DNA of 64,000 bases from Halomonas sp. CH40 (lineage in GTDB: Bacteria > Pseudomonadota > Gammaproteobacteria > Pseudomonadales > Halomonadaceae). The notes under the pieces are model-generated. The model saw only the letters and a program-made list of their open reading frames with translations, had not been told where the DNA came from and ran no database searches. Each line of letters opens with the position of its first letter. The first letter of the stretch is position 1. This document shows, one piece after another, positions 20,364 through 30,141 of the stretch. The stretch covers positions 2,232,001 to 2,296,000 of the forward strand of contig CP112982.1 in the NCBI GenBank assembly GCA_041875495.1, read 5' to 3'. Position numbers and translations under genes: made by a program.

Positions 20364-21817
20364 TGGAATGGGAAACCGTAATCGGGCTGGAAGTTCACGT
20401 TCAGCTCGCCACTAAATCGAAGATTTTCTCCGGCGCGTCCACGGCGTTCGGCGCAGAGCCCAACTCGCAGGCCTGCGCCGTCGACCTGGGCCTGCCCGGT
20501 ATCCTGCCTGTCGTCAATGAACAGGCGGTTGCCATGGCCGTGCAGTTTGGCCTGGCCGTGCATGCCGATATTCCTGAAGTGTCAGTGTTTGACCGCAAGA
20601 ATTACTTCTACCCTGACCTGCCCAAAGGCTACCAGACCAGCCAGATGTATCACCCCATTGTTGGCCCAGGCAGCATTGACGTAACGCTGGATGATCATTC
20701 AACCCGGAAGATCCGCATCCATCATGCGCATCTGGAGGAAGACGCGGGTAAATCGCTCCACGAAGACTTCCACGGTATGACCGGCATTGACCTCAACCGC
20801 GCGGGCACTCCTCTGCTGGAAATTGTCTCCGAACCGGATATGCGCAGCGCCAAGGAAGCGGCCGCCTACCTCAAGGCGATTCACTCGATTGTTACCTATC
20901 TGGGCATATCCGATGGCAACATGGCAGAAGGCTCGATGCGCTGCGACGTCAATGTCTCGGTGCGCCCCAAGGGCCAGGAAAGCTTTGGCACCCGGGCGGA
21001 GGTCAAGAACGTCAACTCTTTCCGCTTTGTCGAACGCGCCATTGCCTTTGAAGTCGAGCGCCAGATTGAGTTGATTGAAGACGGTGGCAAGGTCGTTCAG
21101 GAAACCCGTCTGTATGACCCGGAGCGCGACGAGACCCGCAGCATGCGTACCAAGGAAGAAGCCAATGATTACCGCTACTTCCCCTGCCCGGACCTGCTAC
21201 CGGTCGTGCTTGACCAGGCCTATGTGGACCATCTGCGCGAACAGCTACCAGAACTGCCTGCTGACAAGCGCGAGCGTTTTCAGAACGCACTTGGCTTATC
21301 CGCCTATGATGCCCACGTGCTGTCAGCCAGCCGTGCCATGGCCGATTACTTCGAAGAGGCCAAGGATGTCTGCGGTGATGCCAAGCAGGCCGCCAACTGG
21401 GTTCAGGGCGAGCTCTCCGGCGCCCTGAACCGGGAGAACTTGAGCATTGAGCAGAGCCCCATCAATGCCCGCCAACTGGGTGAACTGCTCGCCCGGGTGA
21501 TTGACGATACAATCAACGGCAAGGCGGCCAAACAGGTCTTCCAGGCGCTGTGGAATAACCAGGGCGCCAGCGCCGATGAAATCATCGAAGCCAAGGGTCT
21601 CAAGCAGGTGACAGACAGCGGCGCCATTGAAGCCATGATTGATCAGGTGATTGCCGACAGCCCCGCTCAGGTGGCGCAGTACTGCGATGCAGAGCCGGAC
21701 AAGCGTGGCAAGATGATCGGCTATTTCGTCGGCCAGGTAATGAAGGCTTCACGCGGTACTGCCAACCCTCAGCAGGTCAACACCCTGCTCAAGGAGAAGC
21801 TCGACGCTAAACTTTAA
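20363..21817 (+). CDS. gatB: Aspartyl/glutamyl-tRNA amidotransferase subunit B
   Basis: GatB holds the mischarged tRNA and activates its side-chain carboxylate by phosphorylation before amidation. The 484-residue product starts [15 protein letters not shown] and contains the GatB signature [12 protein letters not shown] and the conserved [18 protein letters not shown]. The C-terminal YqeY-like domain ends with [20 protein letters not shown]. It overlaps gatA by one base, ends the gatCAB operon, and is followed 29 bases later by a strong intrinsic terminator. Confidence 0.97.
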   Translation: MEWETVIGLEVHVQLATKSKIFSGASTAFGAEPNSQACAVDLGLPGILPVVNEQAVAMAVQFGLAVHADIPEVSVFDRKNYFYPDLPKGYQTSQMYHPIVGPGSIDVTLDDHSTRKIRIHHAHLEEDAGKSLHEDFHGMTGIDLNRAGTPLLEIVSEPDMRSAKEAAAYLKAIHSIVTYLGISDGNMAEGSMRCDVNVSVRPKGQESFGTRAEVKNVNSFRFVERAIAFEVERQIELIEDGGKVVQETRLYDPERDETRSMRTKEEANDYRYFPCPDLLPVVLDQAYVDHLREQLPELPADKRERFQNALGLSAYDAHVLSASRAMADYFEEAKDVCGDAKQAANWVQGELSGALNRENLSIEQSPINARQLGELLARVIDDTINGKAAKQVFQALWNNQGASADEIIEAKGLKQVTDSGAIEAMIDQVIADSPAQVAQYCDAEPDKRGKMIGYFVGQVMKASRGTANPQQVNTLLKEKLDAKL

Positions 21818-21846
21818 GCGTGAGGCGTGAGGTAAAGCAGTCATCT

Positions 21847-21876
21847 ACCGGCCCCTCAGTTAGGGGCCGGTTTTTT
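21847..21876 (+). terminator. Intrinsic terminator of gatCAB
   Basis: A perfect 10-base stem (ACCGGCCCCT / AGGGGCCGGT) with a five-base loop CAGTT is followed at once by a T run to 21876. This is a canonical rho-independent terminator at the end of gatB. sixA converges from the other side with its stop at 21886. Confidence 0.95.
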
Positions 21877-21885
21877 ATATTTTGA

Positions 21886-22380
21886 TCAGCTTAACTGGCG
21901 AGGGTCGGTCATACTGATCAGCTCAGCACAGCCCGATGCCCAGACATCGGCGCTTAATTCCGCCACCCCTGCCGTGGCAAAACTGACACCAAAGCCTGCA
22001 TGCCCTCTAGTCAAGACGCCGGTCAGCTCGCCCAATAGCGGCATATGGCTGACCAGCAACAGGGTATCGCTATCAGGCTGGGCCATCAGCCAGTCACACA
22101 CGGCATTGGGTGAGTCGTCCGGGGTGATACCCTGATAGGTCTCCACTTCACTCCCCAGGGCCTGGGCAACCGCCTGGGCGCTTTGCTGGGCGCGCGTATA
22201 GGGGCTGGCGATGATCCGCAATCGCCCCAACTCCTTGCTGGCCACACGGTCTGCTAGCCAGCGAGCCATCAGGGTGACTTCCTGCTCACCACGTGTGCTC
22301 AAACGGCGTATGTTATCCGGCGCCCCGGCAACAGCTTCGCCGTGGCGCATCAATAACAATCTATTGCTGACTTCCTTCAT
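21886..22380 (-). CDS. sixA: Phosphohistidine phosphatase SixA
   Basis: SixA is a small histidine-phosphatase-superfamily enzyme; in E. coli it dephosphorylates histidine phosphotransfer domains and the NPr protein of PTS-Ntr. The catalytic RHG motif is in [12 protein letters not shown] at the N-terminus and the second histidine in [14 protein letters not shown] chose ATG 22380 ([16 protein letters not shown], 164 residues) over an upstream start at 22440 inside gpsA. It overlaps the end of gpsA by 20 bases. A functional link with ptsO and ptsN at 4.6-6.4 kb is plausible from the E. coli data, but not shown here. Confidence 0.9.
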   Translation of the reverse strand: MKEVSNRLLLMRHGEAVAGAPDNIRRLSTRGEQEVTLMARWLADRVASKELGRLRIIASPYTRAQQSAQAVAQALGSEVETYQGITPDDSPNAVCDWLMAQPDSDTLLLVSHMPLLGELTGVLTRGHAGFGVSFATAGVAELSADVWASGCAELISMTDPRQLS

Positions 22381-23440
22381 GCCAATCTCCTGTCTCTCGA
22401 TGAGCCTGCTGGACGGCTTCGCGCGGCAGCACGAATTCAACGTCGCTGCTTTGCTCGCCCATCATCAGCATTCTTGCCATATCCTGTGCCGGAACACCGT
22501 CAAACAGCACATGGTACAAACCTTCTGCCATCGGCATATAAACGCCCATCTGGGCAGCCTTGGCGCATACCAGCCTGACGGTATTCACCCCCTCAGCCAC
22601 CTGACCCAATGCCTCCACTGCCTGATCAAGACTGCGGCCTTCTCCCATGGCGTAACCCACCCGATAGTTACGCGAGAGGTTAGAAGAGCAGGTAACGATC
22701 AGGTCGCCAACACCCGCCAAGCCCAGAAAGGTCATCGGGTTGGCACCATGAGCCACCGCAAACCGGCTCATTTCTGCCAGTGCGCGGGTCATCAGCATAC
22801 TACGAGTGTTTTCCCCCATACCCAGCGCAGCGGCCATACCGGCAGCAATGGCGTAAATATTTTTCAAGGCACCGCCCAGCTCTACGCCGTGGCGGTCATT
22901 GCTGGCATACACCCGGAAGTAACGGCACCCCAGCGCCTGTTGAACCCGTGTGCGAGTCAATGGATCGGCACTGGCAATCACTGTCGCCGTTAATTGCTTG
23001 TCGGCGATTTCAGAGGCCAGGTTAGGCCCGGCAATCACACCGATATGAGCAAATCCGGTTTCCTGGTGCAGCACATCGCTCATCAACATGAAGCTGTCCT
23101 GCTCAATACCCTTGGTGGTACTGACTAGTATCTGCTCGGCGCTGAGGTAAGGTTTGGCAGCCTGAACCACACTACGAAAAGCACTCGACGGAATGGCCAC
23201 CAGCACCAACTCAGCGCCACTCAAGACAGCGGCAATATCGGTGGAAGCCTCAACGGCTGCGTTAATTTCATAATCGGGCAGATAGCGACCGTTACGATGT
23301 TCGTGGTTGATTTGAGCAACCAGACGCTCATCACGCATCCACTGGCGCACCTTGGCCCCATTGTCAGCGGCAATGCTCGCCAGTGCCGTTCCAAAGCTAC
23401 CGCCACCCAGCACGGCCACACTAATCTGCTGTTCCGCCAT
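22361..23440 (-). CDS. gpsA: NAD(P)+-dependent glycerol-3-phosphate dehydrogenase
   Basis: GpsA reduces dihydroxyacetone phosphate to sn-glycerol-3-phosphate, the backbone of membrane phospholipids. The Rossmann motif [21 protein letters not shown] lies at about residues 9-29, and the catalytic-lysine segment [19 protein letters not shown] and the substrate-binding [13 protein letters not shown] are present. At 359 residues it is slightly longer than E. coli (339), with a polar C-terminal tail that overlaps the sixA start. ATG 23440 follows AAGGA. Confidence 0.96.
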   Translation of the reverse strand: MAEQQISVAVLGGGSFGTALASIAADNGAKVRQWMRDERLVAQINHEHRNGRYLPDYEINAAVEASTDIAAVLSGAELVLVAIPSSAFRSVVQAAKPYLSAEQILVSTTKGIEQDSFMLMSDVLHQETGFAHIGVIAGPNLASEIADKQLTATVIASADPLTRTRVQQALGCRYFRVYASNDRHGVELGGALKNIYAIAAGMAAALGMGENTRSMLMTRALAEMSRFAVAHGANPMTFLGLAGVGDLIVTCSSNLSRNYRVGYAMGEGRSLDQAVEALGQVAEGVNTVRLVCAKAAQMGVYMPMAEGLYHVLFDGVPAQDMARMLMMGEQSSDVEFVLPREAVQQAHRETGDWHEGSQQ

Positions 23441-23549
23441 ATGCCTGTGTCCTTGCTTACTTGAGATATCTGGCCATATTCTGACCGAGAGGTGCTATCA
23501 AGACGTCTTGCTAAAGTGCTTTATTAAAAATCAGTCTAGCAAAACAAAG

Positions 23550-23575
23550 GGCCCGCCAGGGAATCCTGACGGGCC
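23550..23575 (-). terminator. Intrinsic terminator of htpG
   Basis: Read on the minus strand, GGCCCGTCAGG / CCTGGCGGGCC forms an 11-base stem with one G-U pair and a four-base loop, followed by CTTTGTTTTGC. It begins 21 bases after the htpG stop. On the plus strand the pairing has a mismatch and no T-tract, so it acts for htpG only. Confidence 0.85.
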
Positions 23576-23596
23576 GCAGTCTACTTAAACACGGTT

Positions 23597-25501
23597 TTAA
23601 GCCGTTAGTACGCTGTTAAGGCGTTTGACGTAAGCCGCCGGGTCGTCCAGATGTCCACCTTCAGCAATGATCGCCTGATCCAGCAGGATATGCGCCAGAT
23701 CCGTAAAGGTATCGCCTTCAGCCCCTTCCAGACGGCCTACCAGGGCATGCTCGGGGTTGAGCTCTAGAATCGGCTTGACCTCTGGCAACGGCTGGCCTGC
23801 TGCTTCCATGATGCGGCGCATCTGAAAGCCCATTTCATGCTCAGGCAGAACGACACAGGCGGGTGAGTCGGTCAGGCGATGAGTGACCTTGACTTCCTGC
23901 ACGCCTTCACCCAGCGCTTCTTTAACCCGCTTGACCAGATCTTCCTTAGATTTTGCGGTTTCTTCCTGCGCCTTCTTCTCTTCTTCGTCTTCCACATCGC
24001 CCAGATCAAGTTCGCCCTTGGCGACATCGGCTAATGATTTACCGTCAAACTCGCTGAGGTGGCTCATCAACCATTCATCGATGCGGTCATGCAGCAACAG
24101 GACTTCGATGCCTTTCTTGCGGAAGATTTCCAGGTGCGGGCTGTTTTTCGCCGCATTGAAGCCGTCAGCCACAATGTAGTAAATCTTCTGCTGTCCTTCC
24201 TTCATGCGCTCAATGTAGTCCGCCAGCGACTGATCCTGGGTACTGCTATCGGTGTGGGTTGAAGAAAAACGCAGCAAGCCGGCAATTTTCTCCCGGTTAG
24301 ACGGATCTTCACCCGGGCCTTCTTTCAATACGCTGCCGAAGGTGTTCCAGAAGGTCTGATAGCCGTCTTTATCCTTGGCCAGCTTCTTGAGCATATCCAG
24401 GGCGCGCTTGGTGAGTGCTCCCTTGATTTTGTCGACCTTGGGATCCTGTTGGAGCAGTTCGCGGGACACGTTCAACGAGAGATCACGGGTGTCCAATACG
24501 CCCTTGATAAAACGCAGGTAAAGTGGCAGGAACTGTTCAGCGTCATCCATGATGAAGACGCGCTGCACGTAAAGCTTGACGCCACGGGCACCGTCACGCT
24601 CATACAGATCGAAAGGAGCACGGCCCGGCACATACAGAAGGCTGGTGTATTCCAGTTTGCCTTCTACCTTGTTATGGCTCCATGTCAGCGGGTCGCTGAA
24701 GTCATGGGCGACATGCTTATAGAAGGCCTTGTACTCTTCATCGGAAATTTCACCCTTGGGGCGCACCCACAACGCCGTGGCTTCGTTGACGGTTTCCCAG
24801 GTAGTCACTTCACTACCCTCGATTTCGTTGCCGTCATCATCCTTGGCGGTTTCGGTCTTGGGCATGCGTACCGGAACTTCGATGTGATCGGAGTACTTAC
24901 GCACCAGGCTCTGCAGGCGGTAATCGTCGGCAAACTCATTGGCATCTTCCTTCAAGTGAAGAATAATTTCGGTGCCATGAATCTCGCGTTCGATATCCGC
25001 TACCGTGAATTCGCCCTCACCTTTGGAGCGCCATTCAACGCCTTCGCTTTTTTCACTGCCAGCCTTACGGGTGCGCACAGTTACTTCATCAGCGACGATA
25101 AAGCCAGAATAGAAACCCACCCCGAACTGGCCGATCAAACGGGCATCTTTTTGCTGTTCGCCGGAAAGCTGCTTGAGAAAATCAGCCGTGCCGCTGCGCG
25201 CAATGGTACCCAGATTGCTGATAACATCATCACGATTCATGCCGATGCCGTTATCGCGTACGGTGACAGTGTTTGCTTCGCTGTCGTGTTCGATCTCGAT
25301 GCGCAGCTCGCTGTCACCTTCATACAGGGCATCGTTATCCAGAGCGGCATAGCGCAGCTTGTCGCAGGCATCCGCCGCGTTGGAAATCATTTCACGCAGA
25401 AAAATTTCACGGTTAGAGTACAGCGAGTGAATCATCAGATTCAGAAGCTGTTTAACCTCTGTCTGAAAGCCAAGTGTTTCTTCGTGGGTGGCGGTGGTCA
25501 T
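23597..25501 (-). CDS. htpG: Molecular chaperone HtpG (bacterial Hsp90)
   Basis: HtpG is the ATP-dependent dimeric Hsp90 chaperone of the cytoplasm. The GHKL ATPase motifs are present: [28 protein letters not shown] and [15 protein letters not shown]. The product is 634 residues from ATG 25501 ([16 protein letters not shown]), a typical length; a TTG six codons upstream is less likely. A perfect sigma-32 promoter lies at 25591-25618 and an intrinsic terminator follows the gene, so it is probably a monocistronic heat-shock gene. Confidence 0.97.
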   Translation of the reverse strand: MTTATHEETLGFQTEVKQLLNLMIHSLYSNREIFLREMISNAADACDKLRYAALDNDALYEGDSELRIEIEHDSEANTVTVRDNGIGMNRDDVISNLGTIARSGTADFLKQLSGEQQKDARLIGQFGVGFYSGFIVADEVTVRTRKAGSEKSEGVEWRSKGEGEFTVADIEREIHGTEIILHLKEDANEFADDYRLQSLVRKYSDHIEVPVRMPKTETAKDDDGNEIEGSEVTTWETVNEATALWVRPKGEISDEEYKAFYKHVAHDFSDPLTWSHNKVEGKLEYTSLLYVPGRAPFDLYERDGARGVKLYVQRVFIMDDAEQFLPLYLRFIKGVLDTRDLSLNVSRELLQQDPKVDKIKGALTKRALDMLKKLAKDKDGYQTFWNTFGSVLKEGPGEDPSNREKIAGLLRFSSTHTDSSTQDQSLADYIERMKEGQQKIYYIVADGFNAAKNSPHLEIFRKKGIEVLLLHDRIDEWLMSHLSEFDGKSLADVAKGELDLGDVEDEEEKKAQEETAKSKEDLVKRVKEALGEGVQEVKVTHRLTDSPACVVLPEHEMGFQMRRIMEAAGQPLPEVKPILELNPEHALVGRLEGAEGDTFTDLAHILLDQAIIAEGGHLDDPAAYVKRLNSVLTA

Positions 25502-25590
25502 TCGTTCAGCCCTCAACAAGTGATTGCATATTGTTTATGGAACAGCAGACAACGGACGTTGCCTGTTGCTATGTGAATCAAGTGTTGCAG

Positions 25591-25618
25591 ATATGGGGCT
25601 GTACAGTTTTTTTTCAAG
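25591..25618 (-). promoter_or_regulatory. Heat-shock (sigma-32) promoter of htpG
   Basis: On the minus strand CTTGAAA (25618-25612) is followed after 13 bases by CCCCATAT (25598-25591), an exact match to the sigma-32 consensus CTTGAAA-N11-16-CCCCATNT. The predicted RNA starts near 25584, giving a leader of roughly 80 bases before the htpG ATG. The -35 box contains the TGA stop codon of the upstream ykvA-like gene. Confidence 0.88.
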
Positions 25619-25961
25619 GCGTGGTGGACGATGCGTCCTGACCGTCATCAGGCCCCTGCTTCCAGAGGCGGTAATCCGCTAAATGCAGGTCAATACGGTT
25701 GAGCAGCCAGCCAACAATCACGACGTCATCCACCAGGCCGATCAACAGCAAAAAGTCGGGAATCAGATCAAAGGGCAGCACAAGATAGGCCACCGCCAAC
25801 AGCATATAGCCAAAGGCGCGCCACGGAACGGGGCGAAAATCACCCCGCACGACATCCCGGGTCATGGGGAAAAACCATTTCAGCGCACGAACAATGCGTT
25901 TAATCACCCAGGCGCGGGAGGTCAGGCGCCGCATCAGCCAGCCACCAGATAAAGGCTTCAT
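25614..25961 (-). CDS. YkvA-like DUF1232 membrane protein
   Basis: The protein has 115 residues from ATG 25961, which follows AAGGAGA by 11 bases; an upstream start at 26003 is possible. It contains a DUF1232 core, WRAFGYMLLAVAYLVLPFDLIPDF then LIGLVDDVVIVGWLLNRID (split here for length), with a hydrophobic hairpin around an LPFDLIPD turn typical of the YkvA family. The N-terminus is basic. Function is unknown; some DUF1232 proteins accompany envelope-stress genes. Its stop overlaps the htpG heat-shock promoter, and read-through from this gene could give basal htpG transcription. It diverges from slt. Confidence 0.85.
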   Translation of the reverse strand: MKPLSGGWLMRRLTSRAWVIKRIVRALKWFFPMTRDVVRGDFRPVPWRAFGYMLLAVAYLVLPFDLIPDFLLLIGLVDDVVIVGWLLNRIDLHLADYRLWKQGPDDGQDASSTTP

Positions 25962-26082
25962 CGTAATATCGTTCTCCTTTTTGCTAATATATTGGAAAGT
26001 CATTAAAACGATTCGTTCATCTCCTGACCACGTTAAGCTATCTTAAAACATGCCGTTAAACGGCTCCCTGGAGAAATTATTT

Positions 26083-28053
26083 ATGCCACGCTGTTTCCTG
26101 CCTAGACACCCAGCTTGCGGCATTGGCCGTGTGCTGGCCTTACTGGGCGCCCTGTCGCTGGCTGCGCCCGCTGCCGGGCAATTCATCAGCGACGCCGATA
26201 TGCGCAGCGCCCTCAATGATGCCCGCGCCCAACGCTGGGAACGTATCGACACCCAGGTCACAAGCCAGCATATTCTGGGCGGCTATATTGAGTACCATCA
26301 GCTTAAAGGGCGTTTGCCCGACTTGGCGCCTGAACGTGTTAAAGATTACATGGACAGACACAGCGACGCCCCCCTGGCGGCCTGGCTTCAGGGGCAGGCC
26401 CTCAGTGAGTATGGCAAAGCCCGCCAGTGGGCTGACATCAGGACCATCGCGACACAACCCCCTTCAACGACTGAGCGACAATGCTATTTCTACACGGCCT
26501 GGCTGGATCTAACCCCTCAGCAAGCCTACGAGGGCGGAAAAGAGCTATGGCTGACCGGGCGTTCCCAGCCGGATGCCTGCAACAGCCTGTTTGATAGCCT
26601 GCGCAGCCGCGGCGTGATTGATCAACAAGCCATCTGGGAGCGCAAGATGCTGGCATGGGAAGCTGGCGAACGCGGCCTGATGAGCTACCTGGGTGGCCTG
26701 CTAGACAGCCGCTGGCAGGCTGCCATCCAGCGCGTAGAATCAACGGCTAGTGCTGGTTCCCTCTATGATGCGCCGAGTTGCCTTGGCCCTGAGTGCGCGG
26801 CAACCCCTGCTTTTTATCGTGCAGCCATGCAGCGACTGACCAGGGAGAACACCCAGGGTGCCCTATCCGTATGGCCATCGCTGGCCGATCGGCTGTCACT
26901 GCCAGCCGACACCCGGCAGGCCATTGAAGAGGAACTGGCTTTCTATGCGTTGCTCAGGGAAGTCTCCAGTTCATACGCCTGGGTCGACCGTACCTTACCG
27001 ACGCTTGAGAGTGAAAGAGTACTGGAACTAGGTGTGCGCCGCGCCCTGCAAGCCAGGGACTGGACGGCCGTGCAGCAGTGGATCGCCAGCATGAACGATG
27101 AACAGCGTAACGACAGCCGCTGGCAGTATTGGCTCGGGCGTGCCAGCGAGCAGCAAGGCAACCAGCAAGCCGCCGAGGCGCACTTCTTTCAGGCCGCAGG
27201 CCAACGCGACTTTTTTGGCTTCGCCGCCGCTGAACGCATCAATCAACCGCTTCCCCTGAATATCGAAACCTACACCCCAGACCCTGCCAGCCGCCAGCGT
27301 ATCGCCAACCTGCCAGCCGTTCAGCGTACTGAGGCCCTGATGCGCATCGGCGAAGAGGGGCTGGCAAACAGTGAATGGCTCAATGCCGCCCGCCACGCCT
27401 CAGGTGAGACGGCTCGGGCCATGGCAGATTATGCCGATTCACGCGGCTGGGATGCCCTCTTGGTGCAAACCACCATAGCCGCGCAACTCTGGGATGCCCT
27501 TGCCTGGCGTTTCCCCGAGGCTTACCGCGACCAGTTCATGCACTGGGGACGCGTGACAGGCGTGGATCCCTACCTGCTGATGGCCATTGCCCGGCGTGAA
27601 AGTGCCTATAATCCGGCAGCACTTTCACCTGCCGGCGCGCGTGGTTTGATGCAACTGATGCCTGGTACCGCCACTCAGCTTAGCCGCGAGTTGGGCATTG
27701 CCGACCCTGGCCCCTACGGTGTGCTTGACCCTGAGCTGAACATCCGCCTGGGTAGCACCTATATCCGCGATAAGCTTGAGCGTTACCGGGGCAACCGATT
27801 GGCTGCCGCTGCCGCCTACAATGCTGGCCCTGGGCGGGTTGATCGCTGGCTGAGGGAAGAAGGTATCAATGAATTCGACTTGTTTGTTGAACGGATTCCG
27901 TTTCGTGAAACCCGTCACTATGTGCAGGCCGTGCTGACCTATCGGGCAATTTTCGCAGCTCTCAGCCAGGGTGGTAGCCCCCAGGGAGTCTCCCTGCTTA
28001 ACCCGCAAGAGCAAGGCGTACGCTATGATGTCAGCCTGCTGAATCGCCCATAG
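26083..28053 (+). CDS. slt: Soluble lytic murein transglycosylase (Slt70 family)
   Basis: Slt cleaves the MurNAc-GlcNAc bond of peptidoglycan to give 1,6-anhydro products during wall turnover in the periplasm. From ATG 26083 (after CTGGAGA) the product is 656 residues with a signal peptide (hydrophobic core VLALLGALSLAAPAAG). The ring-shaped superhelical U and L domains follow. The C-terminal SLT domain carries the catalytic glutamate in AIARRESAYNPAALSP and the conserved ARGLMQLMPGTA and AAAAYNAGPGRVDRWL. An ATG at 26050 would place 11 residues before the signal sequence and is less likely. Confidence 0.94.
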   Translation: MPRCFLPRHPACGIGRVLALLGALSLAAPAAGQFISDADMRSALNDARAQRWERIDTQVTSQHILGGYIEYHQLKGRLPDLAPERVKDYMDRHSDAPLAAWLQGQALSEYGKARQWADIRTIATQPPSTTERQCYFYTAWLDLTPQQAYEGGKELWLTGRSQPDACNSLFDSLRSRGVIDQQAIWERKMLAWEAGERGLMSYLGGLLDSRWQAAIQRVESTASAGSLYDAPSCLGPECAATPAFYRAAMQRLTRENTQGALSVWPSLADRLSLPADTRQAIEEELAFYALLREVSSSYAWVDRTLPTLESERVLELGVRRALQARDWTAVQQWIASMNDEQRNDSRWQYWLGRASEQQGNQQAAEAHFFQAAGQRDFFGFAAAERINQPLPLNIETYTPDPASRQRIANLPAVQRTEALMRIGEEGLANSEWLNAARHASGETARAMADYADSRGWDALLVQTTIAAQLWDALAWRFPEAYRDQFMHWGRVTGVDPYLLMAIARRESAYNPAALSPAGARGLMQLMPGTATQLSRELGIADPGPYGVLDPELNIRLGSTYIRDKLERYRGNRLAAAAAYNAGPGRVDRWLREEGINEFDLFVERIPFRETRHYVQAVLTYRAIFAALSQGGSPQGVSLLNPQEQGVRYDVSLLNRP

Positions 28054-28067
28054 TGCTAACTGCTCCG

Positions 28068-28724
28068 TCAGACAGGCCTTTGCTCCATGGCCAGCTTGAT
28101 GCCAAAAGCCACCAGGACACTGCCTGTCAGACCATTAAGCGCCCGGGCAAAGCGAGCGCTAGCCAACCATTGGCTGGCGCCCCCTATCATCAGAGCAACG
28201 CTGATCTGCCAGGCATTGGCAATCATGAAGTGGATACCCGCCAGCCATAAGGATTTGGCCAAGGCGGGGTCGCCGGGGGCAATAAACTGGGGCAGAAAAG
28301 CCATATAAAACACTATCGTCTTGGGGTTGAGCACATTGGACAAAAGGCCTTCCTTGGCGGGTTGCCAGCGCCCTACAGACTTGGTGCCATGCAAGACGCC
28401 CTCAACCTGCAACCCCTGACCGCGCCATGCGGCTTTCAGGCTGGCCACCCCCAGCCATACCAGGTAGGCCGCTCCCAGCATTTTAAGGGCATGAAAGGCC
28501 CAGGCCGACTGAAGCAAAATGAGTGAGATCCCCAGCGCCGAAATAGTGGCGTGGACAAACAGGCCGCTACAGATTGCCAGACTGGTAACAACTCCGTCCT
28601 TGACGCCACCGCGGGCGGTGTTACGAATCACCAGCAAAGTATCCACGCCCGGGCTGATTGAAAGTAGCGTTACCGCTATCAGAAATGCCCAGAACTGACC
28701 ATCAACAAACTCCCAGACTGGCAT
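28068..28724 (-). CDS. LysE/RhtB-family amino-acid exporter
   Basis: The product (218 residues from ATG 28724, behind GAGAGGGG) is a six-helix membrane protein with the LysE/RhtB N-terminal pattern ISPGVDTLLVIRNTARGGVKDGV at about residues 23-45. The family motif FLNPKTIVFYMAFLPQF appears here as VLNPKTIVFYMAFLPQFI. Relatives export threonine, homoserine, leucine or other small molecules; substrate cannot be read from sequence. It is divergent from the csp gene and convergent with slt, so it is probably a single-gene unit. An upstream frame extension to 28790 lacks a ribosome site. Confidence 0.9.
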   Translation of the reverse strand: MPVWEFVDGQFWAFLIAVTLLSISPGVDTLLVIRNTARGGVKDGVVTSLAICSGLFVHATISALGISLILLQSAWAFHALKMLGAAYLVWLGVASLKAAWRGQGLQVEGVLHGTKSVGRWQPAKEGLLSNVLNPKTIVFYMAFLPQFIAPGDPALAKSLWLAGIHFMIANAWQISVALMIGGASQWLASARFARALNGLTGSVLVAFGIKLAMEQRPV

Positions 28725-28875
28725 TGGCCCCTCTCTTGCATAAAGAAAATACTCGACGTTTGATCGAGAATATAAATGATAGGTGCCCAAGATAGCCTAT
28801 TTACTTATCTTAAGCAGAGTTGAAATATTAAAAAAATCATCTTTATTTCACTGGACGTGCATGCGCAGAACATCT

Positions 28876-28888
28876 ACATTGTCAATGT
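28876..28888. repeat. Short perfect inverted repeat upstream of the cold-shock gene
   Basis: ACATTG-T-CAATGT is a perfect palindrome with a one-base centre, 51 bases before the csp start codon, and is followed by a second small hairpin, AGCAGG-AGATG-CCTGCT (28891-28907). They could be operator or 5'-leader structure; cold-shock mRNAs commonly have structured leaders that control translation with temperature. Confidence 0.45.
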
Positions 28889-28939
28889 GAGCAGGAGATG
28901 CCTGCTTGCAATATCATTAAGCATGTAAGGAAATTGATA

Positions 28940-29143
28940 ATGGCAACTGGTACTGTCAAGTGGTTTAACGATACAAAAGGTTTCGGCTTCATCTCTCCTG
29001 ATGACGGCGGCGACGATCTTTTTGCCCACTTCTCTGAAATTCAGGCTGAAGGCTTCAAATCCCTTCAAGACGGTCAAAAGGTTTCTTTTGACGTCACGCA
29101 AGGCAAGAAGGGCCTTCAGGCCTCCAATATTCGTCCTGCTTAA
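28940..29143 (+). CDS. Cold-shock-domain protein (CspA family)
   Basis: CspA-like proteins are single-stranded nucleic-acid chaperones. The 67-residue product is a single cold-shock domain with both RNA-binding motifs: RNP1 in [12 protein letters not shown] and RNP2 in [11 protein letters not shown]. The start ATG 28940 follows TAAGGA; an upstream extension to 28898 is rejected because the family begins with [10 protein letters not shown] long AT-rich upstream region with small hairpins fits a regulated leader. I cannot tell which CspA/CspD paralogue it is, nor whether it is cold-inducible. It is followed by a hairpin terminator. Confidence 0.95.
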   Translation: MATGTVKWFNDTKGFGFISPDDGGDDLFAHFSEIQAEGFKSLQDGQKVSFDVTQGKKGLQASNIRPA

Positions 29144-29196
29144 TAGCAAACGTTTATTGAACTATCACTGACCGCATTGTCACGATAGTTATTAAA

Positions 29197-29224
29197 AAGG
29201 CCCACAGATTTATCTGTGGGCCTT
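29197..29224. terminator. Shared bidirectional terminator between csp and the acidic lipoprotein gene
   Basis: A perfect 12-base stem (AAGGCCCACAGA / TCTGTGGGCCTT) with a four-base loop lies 53 bases after csp and 28 bases after the convergent lipoprotein gene. The T-tract is on the minus-strand side (five As precede the stem on the plus strand), so it is strongest for the lipoprotein transcript; for csp the tail CTCGTT is weak. Confidence 0.85.
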
Positions 29225-29252
29225 CTCGTTGGAAGGCATTTCCAACTAACCG

Positions 29253-30098
29253 CTATTCGCTTGCTGATTCTTCGTCTTCCTGACCAGCGCTGCCCTCACT
29301 CATGCTGTCCTCGGTGGCCTCACTGGAATCTGACCCGTCACTTCCCTGCTGTTCCTTTAGTTCATTGAACTGATTTTCAAGCTCCTGCTGGGCTTCTTCG
29401 AAACGCCGCTCGGTATCATCAATAAATTCCTGAACGTTCTCAGCCGCCTGGCTTTCTCCTTGCTCAAGACTCTCCATCATGCTGTCTGAAGAGGCTTCAT
29501 CTGAGGTTGCGTTCAGTTCGGCTTCCACTTCATCAGCAATAGCCTCAACCTTTTCGTCAGCTTCATCAGCCAGCGAGTCTATATCTGAACCGAATTCGCT
29601 ATCCGCTTCGTCAAGCTGATCTTCAGCCTCTTGCAGCGTATCGCTTGTCTGTGAGCGAGCTTCTTCAAACTGCTGATCCAACGCTTCCTGGGCTTCATCA
29701 AAACGCTGTTCCGTGGCATTGATCACCTCATCAACGTCTGAGGACGTCACTTCACCAGGCAAGGCAGAATCTTCATCAATCACAGACTCGGGATCAGTTG
29801 TCAGCGTTTCCTCATCGGCGGCAACGTCTTCCCCACCGGACTCAACCGGCTCTTCGGATACGTCTTCCGCCTGTTGTTCTACGGATGCTTCCTCAGCAGA
29901 GGCATCTTCAGTCTGCTCAGCTGACACTTCATCAGCAGCAGTTTCCTGCTCGGCGGCGGTATTATCCTGCTGCTCTACCTGTTCACTCGCGGTGGTGCTT
30001 TCATCTGTAGCCGTGCTTTCAGATTCCGTACTGTCGCCGCAGGCGCTTAACAGAAGTGAAACAGCTATCAGGGTGGGAAGCCAAAAACGGTTTGCCAT
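29253..30098 (-). CDS. Highly acidic putative lipoprotein with internal helical repeats (unknown function)
   Basis: I do not recognise a family. The 281-residue product has a lipoprotein signal (LIAVSLLLSAC, lipidated Cys20) and then an extremely acidic, Ser/Thr/Gln-rich region (about residues 21-120) almost without basic residues. Two related helical repeats follow: VINATEQRFDEAQEALDQQF (from about residue 125) and FIDDTERRFEEAQQELENQF (from about 225). They are linked by further acidic heptad-like segments such as EAEDQLDEADSEFGSDIDSL. The tail is again Glu/Ser-rich. ATG 30098 is chosen for its GGAG site nine bases upstream. Gln, Glu and Asp dominate, consistent with a halophile's exposed protein. 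A periplasmic coiled-coil spacer or cation-binding lipoprotein is conceivable, but this is speculation. Confidence 0.8.
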   Translation of the reverse strand: MANRFWLPTLIAVSLLLSACGDSTESESTATDESTTASEQVEQQDNTAAEQETAADEVSAEQTEDASAEEASVEQQAEDVSEEPVESGGEDVAADEETLTTDPESVIDEDSALPGEVTSSDVDEVINATEQRFDEAQEALDQQFEEARSQTSDTLQEAEDQLDEADSEFGSDIDSLADEADEKVEAIADEVEAELNATSDEASSDSMMESLEQGESQAAENVQEFIDDTERRFEEAQQELENQFNELKEQQGSDGSDSSEATEDSMSEGSAGQEDEESASE

Positions 30099-30141
30099 CT
30101 GCGTATTCTCCATATCATCAAATTAATCGCTATGTATTCCT

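Noticed and set aside
24449..25576. 375-codon plus-strand open frame opposite htpG
   Set aside because: Antisense shadow of a strongly conserved gene; no recognisable domains and no ribosome site.
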